A program made the position numbers and the translations under genes. A stretch of 64,000 bases of DNA from Novosphingobium barchaimii LL02 (GTDB lineage: Bacteria > Pseudomonadota > Alphaproteobacteria > Sphingomonadales > Sphingomonadaceae): the NCBI RefSeq assembly GCF_001046635.1, contig NZ_KQ130453.1, positions 439,001-503,000 on the forward strand, given 5' to 3'. Shown piece by piece: positions 16,363-24,938 of the stretch (its first letter is position 1; the number at the start of each line of letters is the position of its first letter). Under the pieces are notes generated by a model. That model saw only the letters and a program-made list of their open reading frames with translations, had not been told where the DNA came from and searched no databases.

Positions 16363-17789
16363 CCCGGCTTTCGCAAGACACGCTGACTGCGCTCCCCGGC
16401 TCCGTAGCTCGTCCGCAATACGACCGTGCGGCGTTGCGCGGCGGCGTGGTGCATTTCGGGCCGGGCGCGTTTCATCGGGCCCATCAGGCGGCGGCGTTCG
16501 ATACCCTGCTGGGCCATGATCCGCGCTGGGGCATCACGGGCGTCAGCCTCAATTCGCGCGGGGTTGCCGATGCGCTGAACCCGCAGGGCGGGCTATACAC
16601 GCTGGCGCTGCTTGAGGAGCAGACCGAATTTCGCGTGATCGGCAGTATCGGCCGGGTGCTCACTCGCGATGAACCGGGCGCGATCCTGGGCGCGCTGGCG
16701 CATGGCGATACACGCATCGTCAGTTCCACCGTCACCGAGAAAGGCTATTGCCTGAGCGCTGACGGCACGCTCGATTTCGCCCATCCGGCGATCCGCGCCG
16801 ATCTGGACGCTGCCAAGTCTGCGGACTGGGTGCCCGGATCGTTCATCGGCTGGCTGGTCCATGGACTGCGGGCGCGGCGGCTTGCCGGCCTGCTCGGCGT
16901 CACCGTGCTTTCGTGCGACAACCTGACCGACAACGGCCGCAAGCTGGAGGCCGCGACCATCGCGCTGGCCGAGGCGATCGACCCGGAAACCGCCCGCTGG
17001 ATCGCAGGCGAAGTGTGTTTTCCCAACGCCATGGTCGATTCCATCACGCCCGCCACCGACGACGCCCTGCGCGCCCGCGTCGCCGCCGCGACCGGGCTTG
17101 AGGACGCCTGGCCGATCCAGCGCGAACGCTTCACGCAGTGGGTGATCGAGGATCGTTTCGCCGGAGAGCGCCCCGCGCTGGAATGCGCCGGAGTGACGTT
17201 CGCGGGAGAGGTTCGCCCGTTCGAGACCGCCAAGCTGCGACTCCTCAACGGCGCCCATTCCTCGCTGGCCTATATCGGGCTGGGCCTGGGTTTCGAAACC
17301 GTGGCCGAGGCGATGGCCGACCCCGGCCTTGCCGCCTTTGCAGAGCGCCTGATGCGCGAGGACATCGCGCCTTCGGTCAGCGCGCCGCCGGGGCTGGACC
17401 TGCCTGTCTATATCGCCGACGTGCTGGCGCGCTTCGCCAATCCGGCGATCCGGCACCTATTGTCACAGATCGCGTGGGACGGGTCGCAGAAGCTGCCGTA
17501 CCGCCTGCTCGATACCACGCGCGATGCCCTTGTCGCCGGGCGTCCGGTGGATCGCCTTGCGCTGCCGATCGCGGCGTGGCTGCGCTTCCTCGACCGCGCC
17601 GCGCGTAGTGGGGGCAGCATTACCGATCCGCTGTCGGGACCGCTGCTGGAACGGGCTGGCGACTGGCGCCGTGTCGTCGGTATGCGGGAAATCTTCGGTG
17701 ATCTGGGCGAGGATGCTCGCTTTCTGCGCGCCGTGGAGGCAGGGCTCGCCGCGCTGGAGGCAGGCCGGTTGGAGCCGCAGCCAGCCTGA
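16359..17789 (+). CDS. Mannitol-dehydrogenase-family uronate reductase (UxuB type)
   Basis: This is an NAD-dependent long-chain polyol dehydrogenase of about 476 residues. The Rossmann-side start is HFGPGAFHRAHQA. The middle shows VLSCDNLTDNGRKLE and CFPNAMVDSITP. The catalytic set is Lys292, Asn297 and His300 in ETAKLRLLNGAHSSLA. Sequence features place it with UxuB (fructuronate reductase) and mannitol dehydrogenases, not with the E. coli UxaB type. Its partners here are UxaC and UxaA, and no mannonate dehydratase (UxuA) is in the window. To complete galacturonate breakdown it would have to reduce tagaturonate to altronate. The ATG overlaps the uxaC stop. Whether it is UxuB, UxaB or both in function is open. 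Confidence 0.85.
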   Translation: MTRLSQDTLTALPGSVARPQYDRAALRGGVVHFGPGAFHRAHQAAAFDTLLGHDPRWGITGVSLNSRGVADALNPQGGLYTLALLEEQTEFRVIGSIGRVLTRDEPGAILGALAHGDTRIVSSTVTEKGYCLSADGTLDFAHPAIRADLDAAKSADWVPGSFIGWLVHGLRARRLAGLLGVTVLSCDNLTDNGRKLEAATIALAEAIDPETARWIAGEVCFPNAMVDSITPATDDALRARVAAATGLEDAWPIQRERFTQWVIEDRFAGERPALECAGVTFAGEVRPFETAKLRLLNGAHSSLAYIGLGLGFETVAEAMADPGLAAFAERLMREDIAPSVSAPPGLDLPVYIADVLARFANPAIRHLLSQIAWDGSQKLPYRLLDTTRDALVAGRPVDRLALPIAAWLRFLDRAARSGGSITDPLSGPLLERAGDWRRVVGMREIFGDLGEDARFLRAVEAGLAALEAGRLEPQPA

Positions 17790-17811
17790 CGGCAGGAGTT
17801 GGCCGGGCCGG

Positions 17812-18846
17812 TTACTGCGGTGCCGGTCCGGTCGATTCCGCCGCAACGATCTGTAATGTCGCTTGATAGGGCAGGGGCGCGGCAAGTCCCTCGATGCGGG
17901 CGATCAGCTGGTCCGCTGCTGCCGCCGCCATCTCGGAAAAGGGGCGCAGTACCGAGGTCAGCGCGGGAGTCAGCATCTTCGTCAGCAGGCTGCCGTCGAA
18001 GCCGACGACTGACAAGTCGCCCGGCACCGCGATGCCCCGGCTGGCCGCGACCTTGAGGACGCCCGCTGCCATGATATCGTTGGCGGCGAATATCCCGGTG
18101 GGCCGCTGGCCGAGGCTTAGAAGGTGATCGGCGGCGCTCACCCCGGATGCAAAGCCGTAGTCGCCCGACGCTTCGGCAACGCTGACCCCGCCATGGCGCT
18201 CGGCTTCCGCCAGAAATCCAGCGCGGCGTTCCATGGCGGAAGCAGTGTCTGCCGGGCCGTTGATGATCGCCAGCCGCCGATGGCCCAGGTCCAGCAGATG
18301 GCGCGCCACCTGGGCGCCTGCGGCCCGCTCCTCGCTAAGAATCACGCCGGCAAACCCCTCGATCGGTACGGAGGACAGCGCCATAGCGGGAACCTGCGCG
18401 TCCTCCAGCGCGGCGGCGAGACCGGGCACGCCCGAGATCGGCGGCAGGATCACCAGCCCATCCACCCGCGACCTTTCGGCAAAGCCCACCACGTCGCAGA
18501 TGGCGGCCTCGGCCTCCAGCGGCGCGGCGTGGACGATCAGTTCGTAGCCACGCGCGGAGGTCCGAGCGACGATGCCGCGCTGGATGGAATCGAGCACCAG
18601 CGCGTTGCGATCGTTGTGCACCAGCCCGATCAGGAACGAGCGCCGCATGGCAAAAGCCCGCGCGCGCAGGCTGGGGCGGAAATTCAGCTGCGCGATGGCA
18701 TCCTCGATCCGCTCGCGGGTCTGGGCATTCACCTTGGGCGATTTGTTGAGAACGCGCGAGACGGTGCGGATCGAAACGCCGGCCGCCGCTGCCACGTCCT
18801 CGATGGTGGGATCGTTCGCGCGGGGTTTGCCGGGAGTTTCGTCCAT
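17812..18846 (-). CDS. LacI-family regulator, probable xylose repressor
   Basis: This is a repressor of about 344 residues. The HTH is TIEDVAAAAGVSIRTVSRVLN with following KSPKVNAQTRERIEDAI. The sensor domain runs from FLIGLVHNDRNALVLDSIQRG to LSVVGFDGSLLTKMLTPALT. It is divergent from the xylose operon (GH43-xylX-xylB-symporter-mutarotase). A site resembling the Caulobacter xylose motif lies in that shared region, so a XylR role is the best reading. It converges on the uxa operon with a gap of only 22 bp. It could also act at the uxaA-uxaC palindrome; this is unproven. It is closely similar in layout to the KdgR-like LacI at 45.6 kb. Confidence 0.85.
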   Translation of the reverse strand: MDETPGKPRANDPTIEDVAAAAGVSIRTVSRVLNKSPKVNAQTRERIEDAIAQLNFRPSLRARAFAMRRSFLIGLVHNDRNALVLDSIQRGIVARTSARGYELIVHAAPLEAEAAICDVVGFAERSRVDGLVILPPISGVPGLAAALEDAQVPAMALSSVPIEGFAGVILSEERAAGAQVARHLLDLGHRRLAIINGPADTASAMERRAGFLAEAERHGGVSVAEASGDYGFASGVSAADHLLSLGQRPTGIFAANDIMAAGVLKVAASRGIAVPGDLSVVGFDGSLLTKMLTPALTSVLRPFSEMAAAAADQLIARIEGLAAPLPYQATLQIVAAESTGPAPQ

Positions 18847-18929
18847 CGTCCCTGTCTATGGACTGCGGCGCGGCGATCAAGTCGGTCGGGAAGATTGTTG
18901 GCGGTAAGACGAGGGTCCGATCATTTCCA

Positions 18930-18962
18930 TTGACACGCGGGCTGTCGATGATAGCGTTACCA
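18930..18962 (+). promoter_or_regulatory. Xylose operon promoter with XylR-like operator
   Basis: A perfect TTGACA occurs at 18930-18935. The palindromic TGATAGCGTTACCA lies at 18949-18962, where a -10 element would be. This 14-mer differs at two positions from the Caulobacter xylose-repressor motif TGTTAGCGCTACCA as I recall it. It sits 30 bp upstream of the GH43 GTG start and is shared with the divergent LacI gene. Confidence 0.7.
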
Positions 18963-18991
18963 CAAATTGATAACAAGGCGGAGAGAGACGC

Positions 18992-20626
18992 GTGAAAATC
19001 GATCGCCGCGAGGCGCTGTCGGCAGCATTGGGAGCCGTATCGCTGACTGCGCTGGGCGCGGCTGCGCCTGCATCAGCGCGGGTTGCGGCAGGAAGCAGTG
19101 GCGCAGCAAAGGGCAGCGCGGGCAAGGCGCCGCCGCCCTACCGCCGGGGGTTCGACAACCAGCGGATCGCAGACCTTCAGGACGGCCGGTTCCTTAACCC
19201 GCTGATGGCCGGCGATCACCCGGACCCTTCGATCATGCGCGACGGGAAGGACTATTACATGACCTTCTCGACCTTCGATTCCTATCCGGGGCTGGTCGTC
19301 TGGCATTCTCGCGATCTGCTGAACTGGCAGCCGATCACGGCGGCGCTGACGAAGAACGTCGGCGCGGTCTGGGCGCCGGATATCTGCCGGCACGGCGGCC
19401 GCTATTTCATATACTTCCCCGCCAAGGCCAGCCCCAACGCCAACTACGTGATCTGGGCGGACCGGATCGAAGGCCCGTGGAGCGATCCGATAGACCTGGG
19501 CCTGCCCGACCATATCGACCCCGGCCATGCCGTGGGCGAAGACGGATCGCGCTGGCTGTTCCTGTCGGGCGGCGACCGTATCCGCCTGAGCGAGGACGGC
19601 CTTTCCACCGTGGGCAAAGTGGAGCATGTCTACGATCCCTGGCACTATCCCGATGACTGGGACGTGGAGGGCTTCTCCCCCGAAGGCCCCAAGATCGTGC
19701 GTCATGGGGATTATTATTATCTCATTACCGCGGTGGGCGGCACCGCCGGTCCGCCGACCGGGCACATGGTGATCGCAGCGCGCTCCAAATCCATTCACGG
19801 GCCTTGGGAGAACTGCCCCCACAACCCGATCGTGCGCACCGTCGATCTTGCTGAGAAGTGGTGGTCGCGCGGCCATGCCACGTTGTTCGAAGGGCCGGGG
19901 GGAGATTGGTGGTCGGTCTACCACGGCTATGAGCGCGATTTCTGGACGCTGGGGCGACAGACCCTGCTGGACCCCATCACCTGGACGGCGGACGGCTGGT
20001 TCCGCATGGAAGGCGGCGACCTGTCGCAGCCGATCGCGGCGCCCAGGGGTGGCAGCAAGTCCGGCCCGCAGGGCATCGCGCTGTCCGACGATTTTACCAC
20101 GCTCGAACTGGGCAAGCGCTGGAACTTCTTCAAACCCTCCGCCGACGAATCCGTCCGAGCGCGGGTTTCGGACAAGTGTCTGCATCTGGCCGCCAGCGGC
20201 AAGGCGCCCGTTGATTCCTCGCCGCTGCTGCTCGTCGCCGGAGATCAGGCCTATGAATTCCAGTGCGACATAGAGATCGACCCCGGTACCACCGCGGGCC
20301 TTCTGCTGTTCTACGACCAGCAGCTTTACTGCGGGCTTGGCTTTGACGCCGATAAGTTCGTCACCCACCAATACGGCATGGAGCGGGGCCGCCCGGCCAA
20401 CCCGCACGGCCGCCGGATGCTGATGCGGGTGCGCAATGACCGGCACATCGTATCTTTCCATACCAGCGGCGATGGCGGCAAGACATGGAAGCGTTTTGAC
20501 CGGGGCATGGAAGTTTCGGGCTATCACCATAATGTACGCGGCGGTTTCCTGATGTTGCGGCCCGGGCTTTATTCCGCAGGCAAGGGCAGCGCCCGTTTCC
20601 GCAATTTCACGTTCCGCGCGCTTTGA
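18992..20626 (+). CDS. Exported GH43 glycoside hydrolase, probable beta-xylosidase
   Basis: This is a GH43 enzyme of 544 residues that should act outside the cytoplasm. The N-terminus has RR followed by a hydrophobic stretch and an Ala-rich cleavage region (about 1-30), which suits Tat or Sec export. The five-bladed propeller follows. Asp78 in DHPDPSIMRDG is the likely base, Asp176 in HIDPGHA the pKa modulator and Glu231 in FSPEGPKI the acid. A C-terminal beta-sandwich (about 355-544) is typical of xylan-active members. The start is a GTG after GGCGGAGAGAG. It is first in an operon with xylX, xylB, a pentose symporter and a mutarotase, which strongly suggests xylose release from xylo-oligosaccharides. 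An arabinofuranosidase activity is also possible. Confidence 0.87.
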   Translation: MKIDRREALSAALGAVSLTALGAAAPASARVAAGSSGAAKGSAGKAPPPYRRGFDNQRIADLQDGRFLNPLMAGDHPDPSIMRDGKDYYMTFSTFDSYPGLVVWHSRDLLNWQPITAALTKNVGAVWAPDICRHGGRYFIYFPAKASPNANYVIWADRIEGPWSDPIDLGLPDHIDPGHAVGEDGSRWLFLSGGDRIRLSEDGLSTVGKVEHVYDPWHYPDDWDVEGFSPEGPKIVRHGDYYYLITAVGGTAGPPTGHMVIAARSKSIHGPWENCPHNPIVRTVDLAEKWWSRGHATLFEGPGGDWWSVYHGYERDFWTLGRQTLLDPITWTADGWFRMEGGDLSQPIAAPRGGSKSGPQGIALSDDFTTLELGKRWNFFKPSADESVRARVSDKCLHLAASGKAPVDSSPLLLVAGDQAYEFQCDIEIDPGTTAGLLLFYDQQLYCGLGFDADKFVTHQYGMERGRPANPHGRRMLMRVRNDRHIVSFHTSGDGGKTWKRFDRGMEVSGYHHNVRGGFLMLRPGLYSAGKGSARFRNFTFRAL

Positions 20627-20637
20627 AGGACCAGCAG

Positions 20638-21765
20638 ATGACCGCGATACTTTCGATGCTCCCCCCGGACTGGCGAGAGGGTACGTTCCTTGGCCGCCTC
20701 GATCTGGGCGAGGGGCCGGTGCCCGTCCTGCTGGCGGGCGGCACGGTGCATGACATGTCGGGCGCGGCGCCGACCGTGGCCGATCTTGTCGATCTGGGCG
20801 CGTTCGATCCGGCGCAGGGCAGCGTGCTGGGTTCTGCCGAGGATGTGCTGGCCCGCGCCGCGCTGCTCAGCCCGGTCGACCTGCAATGCATCAAGGCGGC
20901 GGGCGTCACTTTCGCCGTCTCGGCGCTGGAGCGCGTCATCGAGGAACGTGCGCGCGGCGACGCCGATCAGGCACAGGCGGTGCGCGGCGGGCTGGAGGAG
21001 CGCATTGGCGGCTCGATCCGCTCGGTCGTGCCCGGTTCGGCTGAGGCGGCGGCGCTGAAAGCGGCCTTGATCGAGGACGGCATGTGGTCGCAGTATCTCG
21101 AAGTGGCCATCGGGCCGGATGCGGAGATTTTCACCAAGTCGCCGGTGCTTTCCACCGTGGGGTCGGGCGCGGTGATTGGCGTGCGTTCGGATTCCGACTG
21201 GAACAACCCCGAACCGGAAATCGTGATCCTTTCGGACCGGCATGGCAAGGCGGTCGGCGCGGCGCTGGGCAACGACGTCAACTTGCGCGATTTCGAAGGC
21301 CGCTCGGCGCTGCTGTTGGGCAAGGCAAAGGATAACAACGCAAGCTGTTCGATCGGCCCTTTCGTGCGCTTGTTCGATGCCGGCTACACGATGGCCGAGA
21401 TCGAAAACGCGAAAGTCCTGCTGCGCATCGAAGGGCCGGAAGGCTTCCTGCTCGAAGGCGAAAGCCGCATGGCTGAGATCAGCCGCCCGCCGCTTGATCT
21501 GCTGCGCCAGGCGTTCAGCGAACATCAGTATCCGGACGGCATCGTGCTATTCCTGGGCACTTTGTTCGCGCCGACGCAGGACCGCGACACCCAGGGGCGC
21601 GGCTTCACCCACAAGGTGGGCGACGTGGTGACCATCTCCAGCGAGCGGCTGGGCACACTGGTCAACACGGTGGCCACTTCGCGCGATGCACCGGCGTGGG
21701 AGACGGGCATCTCGGCGCTGTATCGCAACCTTGCCGCGCGCGGGCTGATCGGCGGCCGGGCGTGA
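20638..21765 (+). CDS. xylX: XylX-type 2-keto-3-deoxy-D-xylonate dehydratase (FAH superfamily)
   Basis: In the Weimberg route this enzyme turns 2-keto-3-deoxyxylonate into 2-oxoglutarate semialdehyde. About 375 residues closely resemble Caulobacter XylX as I remember it. Shared stretches include APTVADL, LSPVDLQCIKAAGVTFAVS, LERVIEERARGDA, WSQYLEVAIGPDAEIFTK, WNNPEPE, GNDVNLRDFEGRSALLL, KAKDNNASC, QYPDGI and FTHKVGD. The ATG at 20638 follows GAAGGA with an 8-nt gap; a TTG at 20623 overlapping the GH43 stop is a weaker option. The next gene, xylB, overlaps its stop. Related FAH proteins act in L-arabinose pathways, so substrate should be checked, but the neighbours support xylose. Confidence 0.88.
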   Translation: MTAILSMLPPDWREGTFLGRLDLGEGPVPVLLAGGTVHDMSGAAPTVADLVDLGAFDPAQGSVLGSAEDVLARAALLSPVDLQCIKAAGVTFAVSALERVIEERARGDADQAQAVRGGLEERIGGSIRSVVPGSAEAAALKAALIEDGMWSQYLEVAIGPDAEIFTKSPVLSTVGSGAVIGVRSDSDWNNPEPEIVILSDRHGKAVGAALGNDVNLRDFEGRSALLLGKAKDNNASCSIGPFVRLFDAGYTMAEIENAKVLLRIEGPEGFLLEGESRMAEISRPPLDLLRQAFSEHQYPDGIVLFLGTLFAPTQDRDTQGRGFTHKVGDVVTISSERLGTLVNTVATSRDAPAWETGISALYRNLAARGLIGGRA

Positions 21766-22532
21766 GTGTTTCGCAGATGGCAAGCTACCCGTCGCTTCGC
21801 GGAAAAGGCGTATTCGTATCGGGCGGCGGCTCGGGCATCGGTGCGGCGCTGGTGGAGGGATTTGCCCGCCAGGGCGCGAAAGTCCTGTTCGTCGACATTG
21901 CGGACGAACCTTCACAAGCACTGGTCGCGAAGCTGGACGGCGAGGTCGATTTCACCCCGCGCTTCGTCTGCGGCGATCTGACGGACCTGGCGTTCGTCAA
22001 GGCGCAGGTAGAGGCCGCCCATGTGCTGTTAGGCGGTCTTCAGATACTGGTGAACAACGCCGCCAACGACGATCGCCACGCGATTGCCGAGGTCACCCCC
22101 GAATACTGGGATGAGCGCATGGCGGTGAACCTGCGGCATCTGTTTTTCGCCGCGCAGGCCGCAGTGCCCTTGATGGAGGCGGCAGGCGGCGGGGTGATCC
22201 TGAACTTCGGGTCGATCAGCTGGCACCTCGCGCTGGACCAGCTCTCGCTCTACCAGACCGCCAAGGCCGGGATCGAGGGCATGACCCGCGCGATGGCCCG
22301 CGAACTGGGCGGCAAGGGTATCCGCGTCTGCGCGATCGTGCCGGGCAACGTCCAGACCCCGCGTCAGGAGAAATGGTACACCCCCGAGGGTGAGCGCGAA
22401 ATTCTCGATGCACAGTGCCTAAAAAGCCGCGTCCAGCCCGATGACGTGGCGGCACTGACCCTGTTCCTGGCCTCCGACGATGCGCGCATGTGTACGGGCC
22501 ACGAATACTTCGTCGACGCCGGCTGGCGCTGA
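21762..22532 (+). CDS. xylB: D-xylose 1-dehydrogenase (SDR, XylB type)
   Basis: This short-chain dehydrogenase of about 256 residues should oxidise D-xylose to xylonolactone with NAD. It has the Rossmann motif GGGSGIG, VNNA at about 97-100, a catalytic serine in NFGSISWHL, and Tyr164/Lys168 in YQTAKAG. It matches Caulobacter XylB closely in remembered stretches: YPSLRGK, GFARQGA, DIADE, NDDRH, VNLRH, RQEKWYTPEGE and CTGHEYFVDAGWR. The GTG at 21762 overlaps the xylX stop; an ATG at 21777 is an alternative start. The xylonolactonase, xylonate dehydratase and semialdehyde dehydrogenase of the pathway are not in this window. Confidence 0.9.
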   Translation: MSVSQMASYPSLRGKGVFVSGGGSGIGAALVEGFARQGAKVLFVDIADEPSQALVAKLDGEVDFTPRFVCGDLTDLAFVKAQVEAAHVLLGGLQILVNNAANDDRHAIAEVTPEYWDERMAVNLRHLFFAAQAAVPLMEAAGGGVILNFGSISWHLALDQLSLYQTAKAGIEGMTRAMARELGGKGIRVCAIVPGNVQTPRQEKWYTPEGEREILDAQCLKSRVQPDDVAALTLFLASDDARMCTGHEYFVDAGWR

Positions 22533-22576
22533 CGCGGCCACCTGGCCCGATCAAAAACAAAAAGAGGATCAATGGG

Positions 22577-23998
22577 ATGAGTGATGCGCAGGCAGGCGGC
22601 GAAGAGGGCAGGGTTAACCTCGCCTTCGTCGCCATGATCGTGGTCGTGGCGACGATCGGTGGCTTCATGTTCGGCTATGACAGCGGCGTCATCAATGGCA
22701 CGCAGGACGGCCTGGAAAGTGCGTTCGGCCTCTCCAAGCTGGGCACCGGGCTGAACGTGGGCGCGATCCTGCTGGGCTGCGCGGTGGGTGCTTTCGTGGC
22801 GGCAAGGCTGGCGGACCTCATTGGCCGGCGCAGCGTCATGATGATCGGCGCGGCCCTGTTCGTGGCGAGCGCCATCGGCGCGGGCGCGGCGGGCAGTTCG
22901 CTAATGTTCATCATCGCCCGCTTCATCGGCGGCGTGGGCGTCGGCGCGGCGAGCGTATTGGCACCGGTCTATATCAGCGAGGTGACGCCCGCCTCGATCC
23001 GGGGGCGCCTGTCCAGCCTGCAGCAGATCATGATCATCACCGGGCTGACGGGGGCTTTCGTCGCCAACTACCTGCTGGCGCGGAACGCGGGCAGCAGCAC
23101 CGCTCCCTTGTGGTTCGACCTGCCTGCGTGGCGCTGGATGTTCTGGATGCAGGTGATCCCGGCGCTGATCTACCTTTTCGCGCTGATGATGATCCCGGAA
23201 AGCCCGCGCTATCTGGTCGCGCGTGGCCGCGACGCCGAGGCACTGGCGACCCTGACCCGTATCTTCGGGCCACCGCGCGCCACCGCGCTGGTTGCGGAAA
23301 TCCGGGCGAGCCTCGCCGCCGACCACCACCGCCCGCGTTTCGCCGATCTGGTCGATCCTGCCACCGGCCGCCTGCGCAGGCTGGTCTGGGCGGGCATCGG
23401 CATCGCCGTGTTTCAGCAGCTGGTAGGCATCAACATCGTCTTCTACTACGGCGCGGTGCTGTGGCAGTCGGTGGGCTTCAGCGAGAGCGACGCGTTGCTT
23501 ATCAACATCCTCTCGGGCACGCTTTCGATCCTCGCGTGCTTCGTGACGGTGGCGTTGATCGACAAACTGGGCCGCAAGCCTCTGCTGCTTGTCGGCTCGG
23601 CGGGCATGGCGGTGACGCTGGGAACGATGGCCGTCTGTTTCGGCACCGGCACTTTCGCGGGCGGACACCTTGTCCTTTCTGACAACGTGGGCGTCGTTGC
23701 CCTGATCGCCGCCAACGCCTACGTCGTATTCTTCAACCTGAGCTGGGGGCCGGTAATGTGGGTGATGCTGGGGGAGATGTTCCCCAACCAGATTCGGGGG
23801 TCGGCGCTGGCCGTGTCGGGTTTTGCGCAGTGGATCGCCAATTTCGGCATCTCGGTCAGCTTTCCCGCCATGGCGGCGGGGCTGGGCCTGATGGTCACTT
23901 ACGGTTTTTACGCCGCCAGCGCGTTCCTCTCGTTCTTCTTCGTGCGCGCCATGGTGCGTGAAACACGCGGCCGCTCGCTGGAGGAAATGGCGGGATGA
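22577..23998 (+). CDS. MFS sugar porter, probable xylose:H+ symporter
   Basis: This is an inner-membrane symporter of about 473 residues with 12 predicted helices. Family signatures are GYDSGVINGTQD in helix 1, RLADLIGRRSVMM after helix 2, the sugar-porter motif PESPRYLVARGR before the central loop, FQQLVGINIVFYYG in helix 7 and EMFPNQIRGSALA near helix 10. These place it with XylE/AraE/GalP proteins. The ATG at 22577 follows AAGAGG. It lies 44 bp after xylB and its stop overlaps the mutarotase ATG. The operon context points to xylose as the main substrate. Confidence 0.9.
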   Translation: MSDAQAGGEEGRVNLAFVAMIVVVATIGGFMFGYDSGVINGTQDGLESAFGLSKLGTGLNVGAILLGCAVGAFVAARLADLIGRRSVMMIGAALFVASAIGAGAAGSSLMFIIARFIGGVGVGAASVLAPVYISEVTPASIRGRLSSLQQIMIITGLTGAFVANYLLARNAGSSTAPLWFDLPAWRWMFWMQVIPALIYLFALMMIPESPRYLVARGRDAEALATLTRIFGPPRATALVAEIRASLAADHHRPRFADLVDPATGRLRRLVWAGIGIAVFQQLVGINIVFYYGAVLWQSVGFSESDALLINILSGTLSILACFVTVALIDKLGRKPLLLVGSAGMAVTLGTMAVCFGTGTFAGGHLVLSDNVGVVALIAANAYVVFFNLSWGPVMWVMLGEMFPNQIRGSALAVSGFAQWIANFGISVSFPAMAAGLGLMVTYGFYAASAFLSFFFVRAMVRETRGRSLEEMAG

Positions 23999-24861
23999 GC
24001 GATACGCTTGTCCTGCGGCAGGGTAGCTATGAACTGGAGATCCTGCCCCGGCTAGGCGGCGCTATCGGACGTTTCGATGTGGCGGGCCGCCCCATCCTGC
24101 GTCCGACGCCGCAAGGTACAGCGAACGTGCTGGAAACGGCGTCCTTCCCGCTGGTGCCCTATGCCAACCGCATCGCCGGGGGCCGTTTCACTTTCGCTGG
24201 GGCCGAGCATGTGCTGCCGTCCAACTTCGCAGGGTTCGTGCATCCGCTGCACGGCCTGGGCTGGGTCAAGCGATGGGACGTGACGGAAGCGACTTCGGCG
24301 AGCGCCGCGATCACCTGTTCGCATTTGGCGGACGAACACTGGCCATGGAGCTGGTCCGCGACCCAGCACTTTTCGCTTGATGGCGCGGGGCTGAATGTCT
24401 CGCTCGAACTGATCAATACTTCGGCCGAAGCGATGCCGTCCGGGCTGGGGCAGCATCCCTATTTCGTGCGGGGGGTGGCCCAAAAGCTGGCGTTCTCGGC
24501 TGCCGGTGTCTGGGAAAATGACGAGGCGATGATCCCGGTGCAGACGCTTCCCGCCGAGGCGTTCGGCGATTTTGCGCAAGGGCATGTCCCCGATAACCAT
24601 CGGCTGATCGACAATTGCTACTTTGGCTGGCGCGGCGAAGCGCAATGGGGGGCGGAAATATCGCTCCATTCGCGCAGCGCCCGGTTCCTGCACGTATTCG
24701 CGCCGCCGGGGGAGGATTTCATCTGCCTTGAACCCACCAGCCAGATGCCCGACGCCCTTAATCGCCCTGACTTCGCGGCGGCGGGCGGCGTAACCCTTGC
24801 ACCGGGGGCGCGGCAGGTGATCGATCTGGAGATCAGGGTGCGTCCCTTGCGCGCCACCTGA
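23995..24861 (+). CDS. Aldose 1-epimerase (mutarotase)
   Basis: The enzyme interconverts alpha and beta anomers of sugars in the cytoplasm. The 288 residues fit the galactose-mutarotase fold: PYANRIAGGRF, the catalytic histidine regions HPLHGLGW and GLGQHPYF, and the catalytic glutamate in FICLEPTSQMPDALN. Its ATG overlaps the stop of the sugar symporter, so it is the last gene of the xylose operon. It would supply the anomer used by XylB. A strong hairpin follows. Confidence 0.9.
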   Translation: MSDTLVLRQGSYELEILPRLGGAIGRFDVAGRPILRPTPQGTANVLETASFPLVPYANRIAGGRFTFAGAEHVLPSNFAGFVHPLHGLGWVKRWDVTEATSASAAITCSHLADEHWPWSWSATQHFSLDGAGLNVSLELINTSAEAMPSGLGQHPYFVRGVAQKLAFSAAGVWENDEAMIPVQTLPAEAFGDFAQGHVPDNHRLIDNCYFGWRGEAQWGAEISLHSRSARFLHVFAPPGEDFICLEPTSQMPDALNRPDFAAAGGVTLAPGARQVIDLEIRVRPLRAT

Positions 24862-24896
24862 TGGGCGCCTTGCCGGTCTTGGCGGCGTAGGCTTGC

Positions 24897-24929
24897 GCAC
24901 CGACCGGCGCATCGGGCGCCGGTCGGTGC
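24897..24929. terminator. Strong hairpin after the xylose operon
   Basis: GCACCGACCGGCGC (24897-24910) and GCGCCGGTCGGTGC (24916-24929) form a perfect 14-bp stem with a 5-nt loop. It sits between the mutarotase end and the converging TonB receptor end, so it probably stops transcription from both sides. There is no U-tract. Confidence 0.65.
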
Positions 24930-24938
24930 ATCACTCGA

